Positions 1-5,229 of a stretch of 5,373 nt of DNA are shown here, in pieces (position 1 is the first letter of the stretch; each line of letters begins with the position of its first letter). Made by a program: the position numbers and the translations under genes. The notes beneath the pieces were generated by a model, which saw nothing but the letters and a program-made list of their open reading frames with translations, was not told the origin of the DNA and ran no database searches. Source of the DNA: Methylococcaceae bacterium NSP1-1 (GTDB taxonomy: Bacteria; Pseudomonadota; Gammaproteobacteria; Methylococcales; Methylomonadaceae); contig NQJG01000076.1 of assembly GCA_002256465.1 (NCBI GenBank), forward strand, positions 1 to 5,373, written 5' to 3'.

Positions 1-2
1 AA

Positions 3-383
3 GATCTGAATGTTGATCTAAGTGACGTTTACGAAATGGAAAAACGCTTGGGTAGTCAGGATATGTCATTCGATATGCCGGTTGATGAGGCTGGAGAAGA
101 AAGCTATGCGTATCCAGCAAACTACCTTCAGCAACATGGTGCTGATCCTTTGGTATTACTTTAAAATGCCGATTGGGAAGGGCATGGACAGGATTTATTA
201 TCAGAAGCACTGGCCGATTTGGATGAGCGTAGTTTGGATATTCTTTCAAGTCGCTGGTTGGCGGACAAAAAAGCCACATTACATGAGCTTGCTGAACGTT
301 ACAACGTTTCTGCCGAGAGAATAAGGCAATTAGAACAAAATGCCATGAAAAAGCTCAGAGCAGCAGTTGTACTTGAAGCCTGA
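3..383 (+). pseudogene. rpoH: RNA polymerase heat-shock sigma factor RpoH (sigma-32), 3' part, interrupted by an in-frame TAA
   Basis: The frame beginning at base 3 reads as the C-terminal part of sigma-32; the 5' end lies outside the window. The segment before the break contains EMEKRLGSQDMSFDMP, matching the RpoH segment with EMESRMAAQDMTFDL in E. coli. The segment after it contains [10 protein letters not shown], then the region 4.2 helix-turn-helix ([20 protein letters not shown]) and the typical end AMKKLRAA. In between, codon 162-164 is TAA, with both sides in the same frame: 53 codons before it and 72 after it. By comparison with the family a glutamate (GAA) is plausible there, so one G-to-T change would explain the stop. 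Translation ending there would lack region 4, which contacts the -35 element, and no good restart codon is visible downstream. The remaining sequence looks well conserved, so a very recent mutation, a second dispensable rpoH copy or a sequencing error are all possible. The identity of the family is secure; whether the gene is truly broken is not. Confidence 0.85.
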
Positions 384-401
384 CAGGCTATCGATAGTAT
401 T

Positions 402-439
402 AAAAAAGGCTTGGCGATTTTATCGTTAAGCCTTTTTTT
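402..439 (+). terminator. Intrinsic terminator after rpoH
   Basis: A 17-bp stem (402-418 with 422-438, including two G-U pairs at 413/427 and 414/426) closes a three-base loop. The 3' arm ends in a run of seven T at 433-439. It starts 18 nt after the rpoH stop codon, which is the expected place for its terminator. The flanking A and T runs make it close to symmetric, so it could also act on minus-strand transcripts. Confidence 0.85.
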
Positions 440-763
440 ATATATGGTTTTTGGTGTCGTAACAGTAATGAACTGATTAACCTAACAACCTCGGTTGAGT
501 AATCATAGATCCCGTTCGTTCTGATTGAAATAAAGTGATCGGGATCGTGAATTTAGGATTATTGACCAGGACTCTCATTACTGCTTACTTACTATTTTCG
601 TAAGCTCATATGCTCAGTAATCAGGATTTAACTACCCGTAAATCTGTCTTGACTTCGACAGTTGGTATGGGTTTTACAGTTATAATTTCCAACTCTTATT
701 CCTTTTTTCACTTGGCCGAAGCATCGCAATCCCTAATTTTTTAAGATATTTTTAGGGTCGTAT
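440..763. other. Gene-free stretch with several inverted repeats
   Basis: I see no coding frame with family resemblance on either strand here. Visible structure: GATCCCG at 508-514 facing CGGGATC at 540-546 (7 bp, 25-nt spacer); and ATTACTG at 577-583 facing CAGTAAT at 615-621, with CTTAC (584-588) facing GTAAG (600-604) nested inside. A TATAAT at 681-686 lacks a correctly spaced -35 box. The stretch separates the rpoH terminator from the convergent TIGR02647 gene. It may simply be degenerate intergenic DNA. Confidence 0.5.
731..757 (-). terminator. Weak hairpin after the TIGR02647 family gene
   Basis: CCCTAA at 731-736 pairs with TTAGGG at 752-757 around an A/T-rich loop, beginning 6 nt past the stop of the minus-strand gene. 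There is no clear T run after the stem on the minus strand, so this is a weak candidate for a transcript end. Confidence 0.3.
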
Positions 764-1000
764 TTAAGCAGGATTGAGCAAATTCAGTAGAGTTTGCGCC
801 TCTTCTGCGGCTTCATGACCCAGGCTGGTCAAATAACCTCCATCCTCCTGTGTTACCAATCCTTTTACGTGCAAACGTTTTGTGGCGGCAATGATTTCGG
901 GGGCAGCTGTTTTATGTACCTTGATTCCTTCTTGTGTGGTGTTCAGGTTGTAGCGAACCAGAATGTTTATTTCGTCTACAATGTCTTGGGTATAGGGCAT
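764..1000 (-). CDS. TIGR02647 family small protein (putative DNA-binding protein)
   Basis: A 78-residue protein. Its central segment TTQEGIKVHKTAA, followed by a KRLHVKGLVTQEDGGYLTSLG-type stretch, matches the small TIGR02647 family as I remember it. That family is found in Gammaproteobacteria, usually close to housekeeping genes, and is often labelled a putative DNA-binding or regulatory protein; its function is unknown. The pattern of a helical N-terminus (residues 1-18), a helix with 'AATKRLHVKGL' and a hairpin-like 'DGGYLTSLG' resembles a compact winged-helix fold, which is my inference. No cysteine or other catalytic signature, signal peptide or membrane segment is present. The ATG at 1000-998 has a GAGGA ribosome binding site about 7 nt upstream on the minus strand, supporting this start. 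The length equals that of known members. It stands alone, separated by about 200 bp from the rhodanese gene on the same strand. Confidence 0.85.
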   Translation of the reverse strand: MPYTQDIVDEINILVRYNLNTTQEGIKVHKTAAPEIIAATKRLHVKGLVTQEDGGYLTSLGHEAAEEAQTLLNLLNPA

Positions 1001-1031
1001 AGAAAATCCTCACGATTTATTGATACAACTG

Positions 1032-1048
1032 AATAGCATAAAGCTATT
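1032..1048. promoter_or_regulatory. Short dyad upstream of the TIGR02647 gene
   Basis: AATAGC at 1032-1037 and GCTATT at 1043-1048 form a perfect 6-bp dyad with a 5-bp spacer, 32 bp upstream of the start codon. Its place in the likely promoter area fits an operator, perhaps autoregulatory since the protein may bind DNA, but a dyad this short can occur by chance. Confidence 0.25.
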
Positions 1049-1102
1049 TCTAAAGAAGGAGTATCTTTTTTTTTCGAGAGCATACACAATAACACTACAA
1101 TG

Positions 1103-1177
1103 ACACGAAAAAAGCCTAAGGTAAAAACTTCGTGTTCTTCGTGCTCCTTCGACTGCACTCAGGACAGGCTTCGTGGT
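1103..1177. repeat. Dispersed-repeat-like, hairpin-forming intergenic element; possible terminator of the rhodanese operon
   Basis: The core at 1144-1176 (CTCCTTCGACTGCACTCAGG followed by ACAGGCTTCGTGG) resembles an intergenic repeat I know from many environmental bacterial genomes. It is preceded by repeated TTCGTG units at 1129-1134 and 1138-1143. The element can fold in two ways. AAGCCT (1112-1117) pairs with AGGCTT (1166-1171), extended by CACG (1104-1107) with CGTG (1172-1175). Alternatively ACACGAA (1103-1109) pairs with TTCGTGT (1129-1135). Read on the minus strand, the first fold ends in AGGCTTTTTT about 85-95 nt after the rhodanese stop, so it may also end that transcript. The copy number in the genome cannot be seen from here. 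Confidence 0.4.
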
Positions 1178-1203
1178 AAAAATTTGTGAAGCTCGTAAAT
1201 CAG

Positions 1204-1527
1204 TTAATAACGACGTACTGAACTATCACAGTTACAAGCCCATGCATCAATACCGCCGGTTAAATTGGCGATATTTTTAAATCCAGACTGAAGAAGATAG
1301 TTGGCGGCTTGTTGACTACGCATGCCATGGTGACAAATCACAACAATCTCCTGTTGCGGATCCAGTTCATCCAGTCTTTTCGGGATTTGATTAAGTGGAA
1401 TCAATACGCTATTAGCGATATGGGCGTATTGAAATTCATGGGGTTCTCTGACGTCCAGCAAAAATAATTTTTCTTCCTGTTGAATTTTGTTCTTTAATTC
1501 TGTTGCTGATAGTTGTTTTACAGTCAT
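1204..1527 (-). CDS. Single-domain rhodanese-like sulfurtransferase
   Basis: A 107-residue cytoplasmic protein forming one rhodanese domain, the size class of GlpE and PspE. Visible signatures are the first motif LLDVREPHEF (residues 23-32), the active-site loop CHHGMRS with the predicted catalytic Cys65, and the closing GGIDAW motif (91-96). A C-terminal tail ends in SVRRY, comparable to the SVPRY tail common in this group. Proteins like this carry a persulfide on the cysteine and pass sulfane sulfur to an acceptor; the acceptor here cannot be named. Two further cysteines at 98 and 100, directly after the domain, are a small oddity. The ATG is 2 nt beyond the aminotransferase stop. Its ribosome binding site (AGAGGA) lies inside the last codons of that gene, so the two are surely cotranscribed and probably translationally coupled. 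No signal peptide is visible. Confidence 0.9.
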   Translation of the reverse strand: MTVKQLSATELKNKIQQEEKLFLLDVREPHEFQYAHIANSVLIPLNQIPKRLDELDPQQEIVVICHHGMRSQQAANYLLQSGFKNIANLTGGIDAWACNCDSSVRRY

Positions 1528-1529
1528 TG

Positions 1530-2711
1530 TTATCCTCTATTAATAAATCGATCCAGGCGTTGCATGGCGATAGCCATTTTAGCTATAGAAGTCGTATAAG
1601 CAAAACGAAGCATGTGATGAGCTTCATAACTACCAAAATCTTTTCCCGGTGTTATGGCAACAGCTTCAGCTTCTAAAAAATCCAGTGCAAATTGATAACT
1701 GTCATCGGTAAATTTTTTGCAATTGGCATAAATATAAAAAGCACCCTCCGGTTTAATGGAGATTTCAAAACCTAAGCGCAATAAATTGTCATAAAGAAAA
1801 TCCCGCCTGGCGGCAAATTCTGCGCGTCTGTTTTCAAGCTCCACTAGGGTGTTTTTATCAAACGCCGCTAATGCGGCATATTGCGATTGCGTGGAGGTAG
1901 CGATATAAATATTTTGGGCTAATTTCTCGGCGGCTTCAATAAATTCATCAGGCACAATTAACCAACCAATGCGCCAGCCAGTCATGCCATAATATTTGGA
2001 AAAACTGTTAATAACAAATACGTCGTCACTAAAAGTTAGTGCTGTTGTAGCATTTGTTCCATATACCAGTCCATGATAAATTTCATCCGAATAAAAGCAG
2101 CCACCCAGAGTATTCACAGTATTGATAGATTGCTTTAATTCTTCAGGAGTAATAAGTGTTCCTGTAGGATTGGACGGGGAGGCAATCAAGGCGCCTTTAG
2201 TGGCCGATGTCCATTGTTCTTTGATGTGTCTTGCAGTTAATTGGTAACGGCTGCTGGCATCAACAGCGATGGTTTTGGTTTTGCCGCCAAACAATGTAGC
2301 AAAGTTACTGTTACACGGATAACAAGGGTCAGCCATTAAGAGTTCTTCGTTCGGATTTAAACTTATCCCAAAAGCCAATAAAAACGCACCAGAAGCACCA
2401 GGCGTGACAAAAATACGCTGTTCGTTGACAGTTACACCATAGCGCTTCTGATAAAATGCAGCTATTTTATTTCGCAGTTCAGGCAACCCGGCGGCAGCGG
2501 TATATTTAACCTCACCGGTCAGAAGATGCTTAATGCCCGCATCGACGATGGTAGGGGGTGTCGGAAAGTCGGGTTCACCAATTTCCATGTGAATAACATC
2601 TTTGCCTTGCGTCTCTAATTGTTTGGCTCGTCGCAGCAATTCCATGACATAAAACGAAGAAATTTCCGAATTTCGCTCTGCCAGTCGATTACTCATGATA
2701 TTGAAGCTCAT
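1530..2711 (-). CDS. Pyridoxal-phosphate-dependent class I/II aminotransferase (aspartate aminotransferase-like fold)
   Basis: A 393-residue fold-type I aminotransferase of normal length. Key positions are the substrate-loop motif IGEPDFPTP (44-52), SNPTG with Asn181, SDEIYHGLVY with Asp209 (pairs with the pyridine nitrogen) and Tyr212, SFSKYYGMTGWRIGW with the PLP-binding Lys239 and Arg247, and LRFAY with Arg369 for the substrate carboxylate. It transfers an amino group between an amino acid and a 2-oxo acid; substrate choice among aspartate, alanine and aromatic substrates cannot be read from the sequence. The ATG at 2711 has no clear Shine-Dalgarno site. An in-frame ATG five codons later (2696-2694) begins MSNRLAER, which looks like the start of many relatives, so the true start may be there. 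It leads a two-gene unit with the rhodanese and is divergent from dksA. The family is certain, the exact substrate is not. Confidence 0.93.
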   Translation of the reverse strand: MSFNIMSNRLAERNSEISSFYVMELLRRAKQLETQGKDVIHMEIGEPDFPTPPTIVDAGIKHLLTGEVKYTAAAGLPELRNKIAAFYQKRYGVTVNEQRIFVTPGASGAFLLAFGISLNPNEELLMADPCYPCNSNFATLFGGKTKTIAVDASSRYQLTARHIKEQWTSATKGALIASPSNPTGTLITPEELKQSINTVNTLGGCFYSDEIYHGLVYGTNATTALTFSDDVFVINSFSKYYGMTGWRIGWLIVPDEFIEAAEKLAQNIYIATSTQSQYAALAAFDKNTLVELENRRAEFAARRDFLYDNLLRLGFEISIKPEGAFYIYANCKKFTDDSYQFALDFLEAEAVAITPGKDFGSYEAHHMLRFAYTTSIAKMAIAMQRLDRFINRG

Positions 2712-2723
2712 AAAAAAACATGA

Positions 2724-2732
2724 ATGATACCA
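2724..2732 (-). promoter_or_regulatory. Candidate extended -10 promoter for the aminotransferase-rhodanese unit
   Basis: On the minus strand the sequence TGGTATCAT fits an extended -10 element (TGnTATAAT, one mismatch). No good -35 box is found at the usual distance. Transcription from here would begin about 6 nt before the first ATG, giving almost no leader. That would favour either near-leaderless translation or the second ATG. Confidence 0.2.
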
Positions 2733-2739
2733 ATAATCC

Positions 2740-2768
2740 TTGCTAACTGGTGACTATTCTGCTAAAAA
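2740..2768 (+). promoter_or_regulatory. Candidate sigma-70 promoter for dksA-gluQ
   Basis: TTGCTA at 2740-2745 and TAAAAA at 2763-2768 are separated by exactly 17 bp. Each matches four of six consensus positions. The predicted start would lie about 30-35 nt ahead of the dksA ATG, leaving room for the AGGAG ribosome binding site at 2796-2800. This is a pattern match only. Confidence 0.35.
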
Positions 2769-2807
2769 TGCGCAGTTTTTATTTATCCCATCTTTAGGAG
2801 TTAATGG

Positions 2808-3245
2808 ATGACCGATAGTGCTAAACCGATTGTTGCATCACCTTTCAGTTTTACGCCTTACAAAGAAAAAGAAGGCGAAGAATATATGAATGAAGCTCAA
2901 TTAAAACATTTTGAGACCATTCTGAATAATTGGAAAGCCGAATTAATGCACGAAGTAGACCGTACCGTGCACCATATGCAGGATGATGCCGCTAATTTCC
3001 CCGATCCTAATGACCGGGCGACTCAGGAATCAGAGTTCAGTCTGGAATTGAGAACGCGTGACCGGGAACGCAGGTTAATCAAGAAAATTGATGATTCCCT
3101 TAAAGAAATCGAATCCGGGGATTATGGTTTTTGTGAATCATGTGGCATAGAAATAGGCATACGCCGTCTGGAAGCCAGACCAACAGCCACTTTGTGTATT
3201 GACTGTAAAACACTCGATGAAATTCGGGAAAAACAAATGGGCTAA
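2808..3245 (+). CDS. dksA: RNA polymerase-binding transcription factor DksA
   Basis: A 145-residue protein close in length and sequence to E. coli DksA (151 residues). DksA enters the RNA polymerase secondary channel and, with ppGpp, lowers rRNA promoter activity and raises many amino-acid promoters. Visible parts: a variable N-terminus, the [16 protein letters not shown] segment (17-32), a coiled coil whose tip carries DPND with Asp66 and Asp69 (the equivalents of E. coli Asp71 and Asp74, needed for activity), and a C4 zinc finger formed by Cys109, Cys112, Cys130 and Cys133. The ending [20 protein letters not shown] is nearly invariant in the family. The ATG has a clear AGGAG at 2796-2800, 7 nt upstream, which decides the start over the internal Met27. 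It is followed after 6 nt by gluQ, with no terminator between them. Nothing in the protein looks damaged. Confidence 0.97.
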   Translation: MTDSAKPIVASPFSFTPYKEKEGEEYMNEAQLKHFETILNNWKAELMHEVDRTVHHMQDDAANFPDPNDRATQESEFSLELRTRDRERRLIKKIDDSLKEIESGDYGFCESCGIEIGIRRLEARPTATLCIDCKTLDEIREKQMG

Positions 3246-3251
3246 ATTAGC

Positions 3252-4133
3252 TTGTCGTGCGGGAAAATACCTTATATCGGCCGGTTTGCACCTTCGCCTA
3301 CCGGCCCCTTGCATTTTGGTTCACTCTACACAGCATTAGCCAGTTTTCTGCAAGCCCGTTCCCAGCAAGGATTGTGGCTGCTACGCATTGATGACCTCGA
3401 TACTCCCCGTAATATCAAAGGCTCCGCTGATAGCATTTTAAAAACGCTGGATGCCTTTGGTCTATATTGGGATGACACTGTAGTCTATCAAAGTCAATAT
3501 CTCGACGATTATCATGAAAATCTTGATCAATTAGTCAAAGATAAACTAATTTATCCCTGTACATGCAGCCGAAAAACATTGACCGATATTTATTCCGGTG
3601 TGTGCCGGAATAAACAGACACTGCCCAGTAGTCCCTATTCATTGCGTATCAAAACCGATAACCGCATCATTTCCTTTAATGATGAGTTACAGGGCTTAAT
3701 TTCTCATAATCTGGCTGAGCAGCATGGCGATTTTATTTTAAAAAGAAAAGACCAGATTATTGCTTATCAATTTGCTGTTGTGATTGATGACGACAGACAA
3801 CACATAAATCATGTTGTGCGCGGCTTCGATTTACTGGATTCAACGCCCCGGCAAATCTATCTGCAACAATTACTGGGTCTAGTTCCGCCTGGCTATATGC
3901 ATGTACCGGTTATTATTGATGAGCAGGGATTTAAGCTCAGCAAACAAACCCTCGCTACAGCAGTCGATATAAAGAAACCTCATATGGTCATTTTTGAGTT
4001 GTTGACTTTATTAAAACAAAACCCACCGAGCGAACTCCAACATGCTCCGTTAACTGAGTTGCTTGGTTGGGCAATAGAGCATTGGAATCCGGCACTGTTA
4101 AAAAATTTAACTGCAATTTGCAGGTCCGGTTAG
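3252..4133 (+). CDS. gluQ: Glutamyl-Q tRNA(Asp) synthetase (GluQ-RS)
   Basis: A 293-residue paralogue of the glutamyl-tRNA synthetase catalytic domain that lacks the anticodon-binding half. In this family it attaches glutamate to the queuosine at position 34 of tRNA(Asp). Visible marks are RFAPSPTGPLHFGSL (11-25, containing the HIGH-like signature), RIDDLDTPR (45-53), the zinc site Cys103-x-Cys105 with Tyr114 and Cys118, FAVVIDDDRQHINHVVRG (174-191), and the KMSKS-like KLSKQ (228-232). The length is typical (E. coli about 308). The preceding in-frame stop is that of dksA, only 6 nt upstream, and the only usual start codon before the conserved core is TTG at 3252, with no good Shine-Dalgarno site. 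Translation therefore probably depends on ribosomes finishing dksA. The dksA-gluQ order is conserved in gammaproteobacteria, although E. coli-type operons have a terminator between the two genes. The C-terminus appears complete. Confidence 0.95.
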   Translation: MSCGKIPYIGRFAPSPTGPLHFGSLYTALASFLQARSQQGLWLLRIDDLDTPRNIKGSADSILKTLDAFGLYWDDTVVYQSQYLDDYHENLDQLVKDKLIYPCTCSRKTLTDIYSGVCRNKQTLPSSPYSLRIKTDNRIISFNDELQGLISHNLAEQHGDFILKRKDQIIAYQFAVVIDDDRQHINHVVRGFDLLDSTPRQIYLQQLLGLVPPGYMHVPVIIDEQGFKLSKQTLATAVDIKKPHMVIFELLTLLKQNPPSELQHAPLTELLGWAIEHWNPALLKNLTAICRSG

Positions 4134-4135
4134 CG

Positions 4136-4372
4136 CAGTTCGATACTTTACGGTTCGGGCAGGCCAATGCGGTTTAACAGGCAAGCATTGCAGGCCGTGT
4201 GGTTGAATGTGTGTGCCAAATGACGCCGGCCTTGGGCGAGCGCATGATCGCAGAGCGTTTTCTAGAGCATGGCGTGTTTATTCGTGAGCTATTGCCGCAG
4301 GATCTCAAGCTAGAGCTCGATCAAATGAGTATAGCCGTATCTTGTAAGGTGTTTATGGCTTTAGCAAGATAA
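4136..4372 (+). pseudogene. Degenerate coding remnant, possibly of a DUF2252 family gene
   Basis: One frame gives QFDTLRFGQANAV, a TAA stop at 4175-4177, then about 64 further residues including SIAGRVVECVCQMTPALGER and GVFIRELLPQDLKLELDQMS, ending at TAA 4370-4372. The continuity across the internal stop, with a tyrosine codon likely replaced, and the protein-like composition point to a broken gene. The RVVE...(F/V)xREL.PQDLKLE pattern recalls part of DUF2252 (COG4320) proteins, but this is from memory and tentative. Both ends of such a protein, usually several hundred residues, are missing. The remnant has no start codon of its own with a ribosome binding site and begins right after gluQ, as if a deletion had joined it there. 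An alternative is chance open sequence. Confidence 0.45.
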
Positions 4373-4421
4373 TTTTGTCCGCAAAATAGGTGCCGCTCAA
4401 TACTGCGAATAGGTTTGTTCC

Positions 4422-4489
4422 CGCACATAAGCTGTTCGAAAAAATCATCTTCCCTAAGGAATACCCATAATCTATGTGCGTTACCGCAC
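4422..4489. promoter_or_regulatory. Competing inverted repeats upstream of csbD
   Basis: TATGTGCG at 4473-4480 can pair perfectly with CGCACATA at 4422-4429 (43-nt gap). Its GTGCG part (4476-4480) can instead pair with CGCAC at 4485-4489 across a TTAC loop. The two pairings exclude each other. This lies 112-180 bp upstream of the csbD start, so it may be an operator pair or a folded leader. I see no convincing promoter hexamers next to it. Confidence 0.35.
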
Positions 4490-4601
4490 CGACCGTATTC
4501 AGTTTTGCATGTATCATTTTAGCTAAGCGATGGGCTACATCATTCCACGCTTAAGTTATGGCTATCTGGTCATGGCTACTAATAATTATCAGGAGACACT
4601 C

Positions 4602-4778
4602 ATGAACAAAGATCAAGTAGAAGGTTTAGTCGAAGAAGTCAAAGGCAAAGTCAAGGAAGCCGCCGGTGTGATACTGGACGACAAGGGTATGGAGATAGAA
4701 GGAAATGTCCAAAAAAACGTCGGCAAGGTCCAGTCGGGTTTTGGCGATCTCAAGGAAGATATTAAGGACAGTCTCTAA
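4602..4778 (+). CDS. CsbD family small stress protein
   Basis: A 58-residue, highly charged, cysteine-free protein with the CsbD-family layout: MNKDQVEGLVEEVKGKVKEA (1-20), a middle DDKGMEIEG, and a second related helix NVQKNVGKVQSGFGDLKEDI (35-54). E. coli YjbJ belongs to this family, and Bacillus CsbD is a general-stress gene under sigma-B; the molecular role is unknown. The protein is probably cytoplasmic and partly helical or disordered; no signal peptide is present. A longer in-frame reading from 4530 exists, but the ATG at 4602 is chosen because AGGAG at 4591-4595 sits 6 nt before it and family members begin MNKDQ. It is followed on the same strand by a DUF5670-type membrane peptide gene about 210 bp on, a plausible functional neighbour since such genes often cluster. 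Confidence 0.88.
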   Translation: MNKDQVEGLVEEVKGKVKEAAGVILDDKGMEIEGNVQKNVGKVQSGFGDLKEDIKDSL

Positions 4779-4796
4779 AACGGGCATTGTTAAGCT

Positions 4797-4832
4797 GTGC
4801 AGCCGAGTCTTGATAGAGGTGGCTGGCTGCAC
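4797..4832 (+). terminator. Perfect 8-bp inverted repeat after csbD
   Basis: GTGCAGCC at 4797-4804 pairs with GGCTGCAC at 4825-4832 across a 20-nt loop, starting 18 nt after the csbD stop. No T run follows, so it is not a classic intrinsic terminator. It may end or stabilise the csbD transcript. Confidence 0.4.
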
Positions 4833-4955
4833 CGCCGCAACAAGATGTTCTCAAATACATTTTTCACAGGGGATGAACATGCTATTTACCGGTTTATGGT
4901 CAGGCAACGTTCTGAATTTCGGTAATACTTCATCTGTTTATCTCTGGTTTATATC

Positions 4956-4971
4956 GCCGTCAATTGACGGC
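4956..4971. promoter_or_regulatory. Perfect 16-bp palindrome ahead of the DUF5670 gene
   Basis: GCCGTCAATTGACGGC is fully self-complementary with no spacer. It ends 7 nt before the GGAGA ribosome binding site (4979-4983) and 19 nt before the ATG of the small membrane protein. A homodimer operator is the simplest reading; in RNA the zero-length loop makes a hairpin less favourable. Confidence 0.45.
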
Positions 4972-4990
4972 CTCTTACGGAGAAGCACAC

Positions 4991-5125
4991 ATGCTTGAAA
5001 GTATTGCAATCATCCTAATCATCCTCTGGGTACTGGGTTTGGTTTCCTCGTACACAGTCGGCGTTCTGTTGGTTATCGCGGTCATAGTGATTATTCTGCG
5101 TGTCATTCAAGGTAGACGTGTCTAA
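4991..5125 (+). CDS. DUF5670 / Lmo0937 family small membrane protein
   Basis: A 44-residue hydrophobic peptide, below usual gene-calling length limits. It opens MLESIAIILIILWVLGLVSS, continues with YTVG, a second hydrophobic stretch (about 25-37) and ends QGRRV. This matches the pattern of the Lmo0937 family (DUF5670): MLxxIAxILxILWxLGLV, a short polar turn, then a second membrane helix and a basic end such as IQGRRV. Two transmembrane helices (about 4-18 and 24-38) are expected in the inner membrane, with the basic tail probably in the cytoplasm. No function is established. The ATG has GGAGA at 4979-4983, 7 nt upstream, and a 16-bp palindrome just before that. Its neighbour csbD belongs to another small stress-linked family, so shared stress induction is a reasonable inference. 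Confidence 0.82.
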   Translation: MLESIAIILIILWVLGLVSSYTVGVLLVIAVIVIILRVIQGRRV

Positions 5126-5229
5126 CGGCACTAAATTGTGCGTATGCAACGCATTATGGCCGGAGTGATACGGCAACATCAGGCAGCCTGGAAATCCCAT
5201 CCCGCAACATAATGACGGTTTTCAGGATT

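Noticed and set aside
22..324. 100-codon open frame on the plus strand over rpoH
   Set aside because: It is an out-of-frame shadow; the frame starting at base 3 carries unmistakable RpoH sequence on both sides of the internal stop.
649..686. TTGACT (649-654) with TATAAT (681-686) as a promoter
   Set aside because: The spacer is 26 bp, far from 17, and no plus-strand gene follows until dksA.
794..1036. 80-codon plus-strand frame
   Set aside because: It lies antisense to the well-supported TIGR02647 gene and shows cysteine- and aromatic-rich, non-protein-like composition.
976..1158. 60-codon minus-strand frame between the TIGR02647 and rhodanese genes
   Set aside because: It runs through the repeat-like element, overlaps the start of the TIGR02647 gene, and has no family resemblance or ribosome binding site.
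3243..4177. Alternative genetic code with UAA as a sense codon, prompted by the in-frame TAAs in rpoH and the remnant
   Set aside because: Several intact genes in the window end naturally at TAA at the expected family length.
4626..4832. 68-codon minus-strand frame over csbD
   Set aside because: It is the antisense shadow of the charged repeats of csbD.
4705..4998. 97-codon plus-strand frame overlapping csbD
   Set aside because: Its first part is csbD in another frame and there is no ribosome binding site at its ATG. Only the sub-frame from 4879 is kept, as a weak finding.
5015..5200. 61-codon minus-strand frame over the DUF5670 gene
   Set aside because: It is antisense to the recognised membrane peptide and has low-complexity composition.
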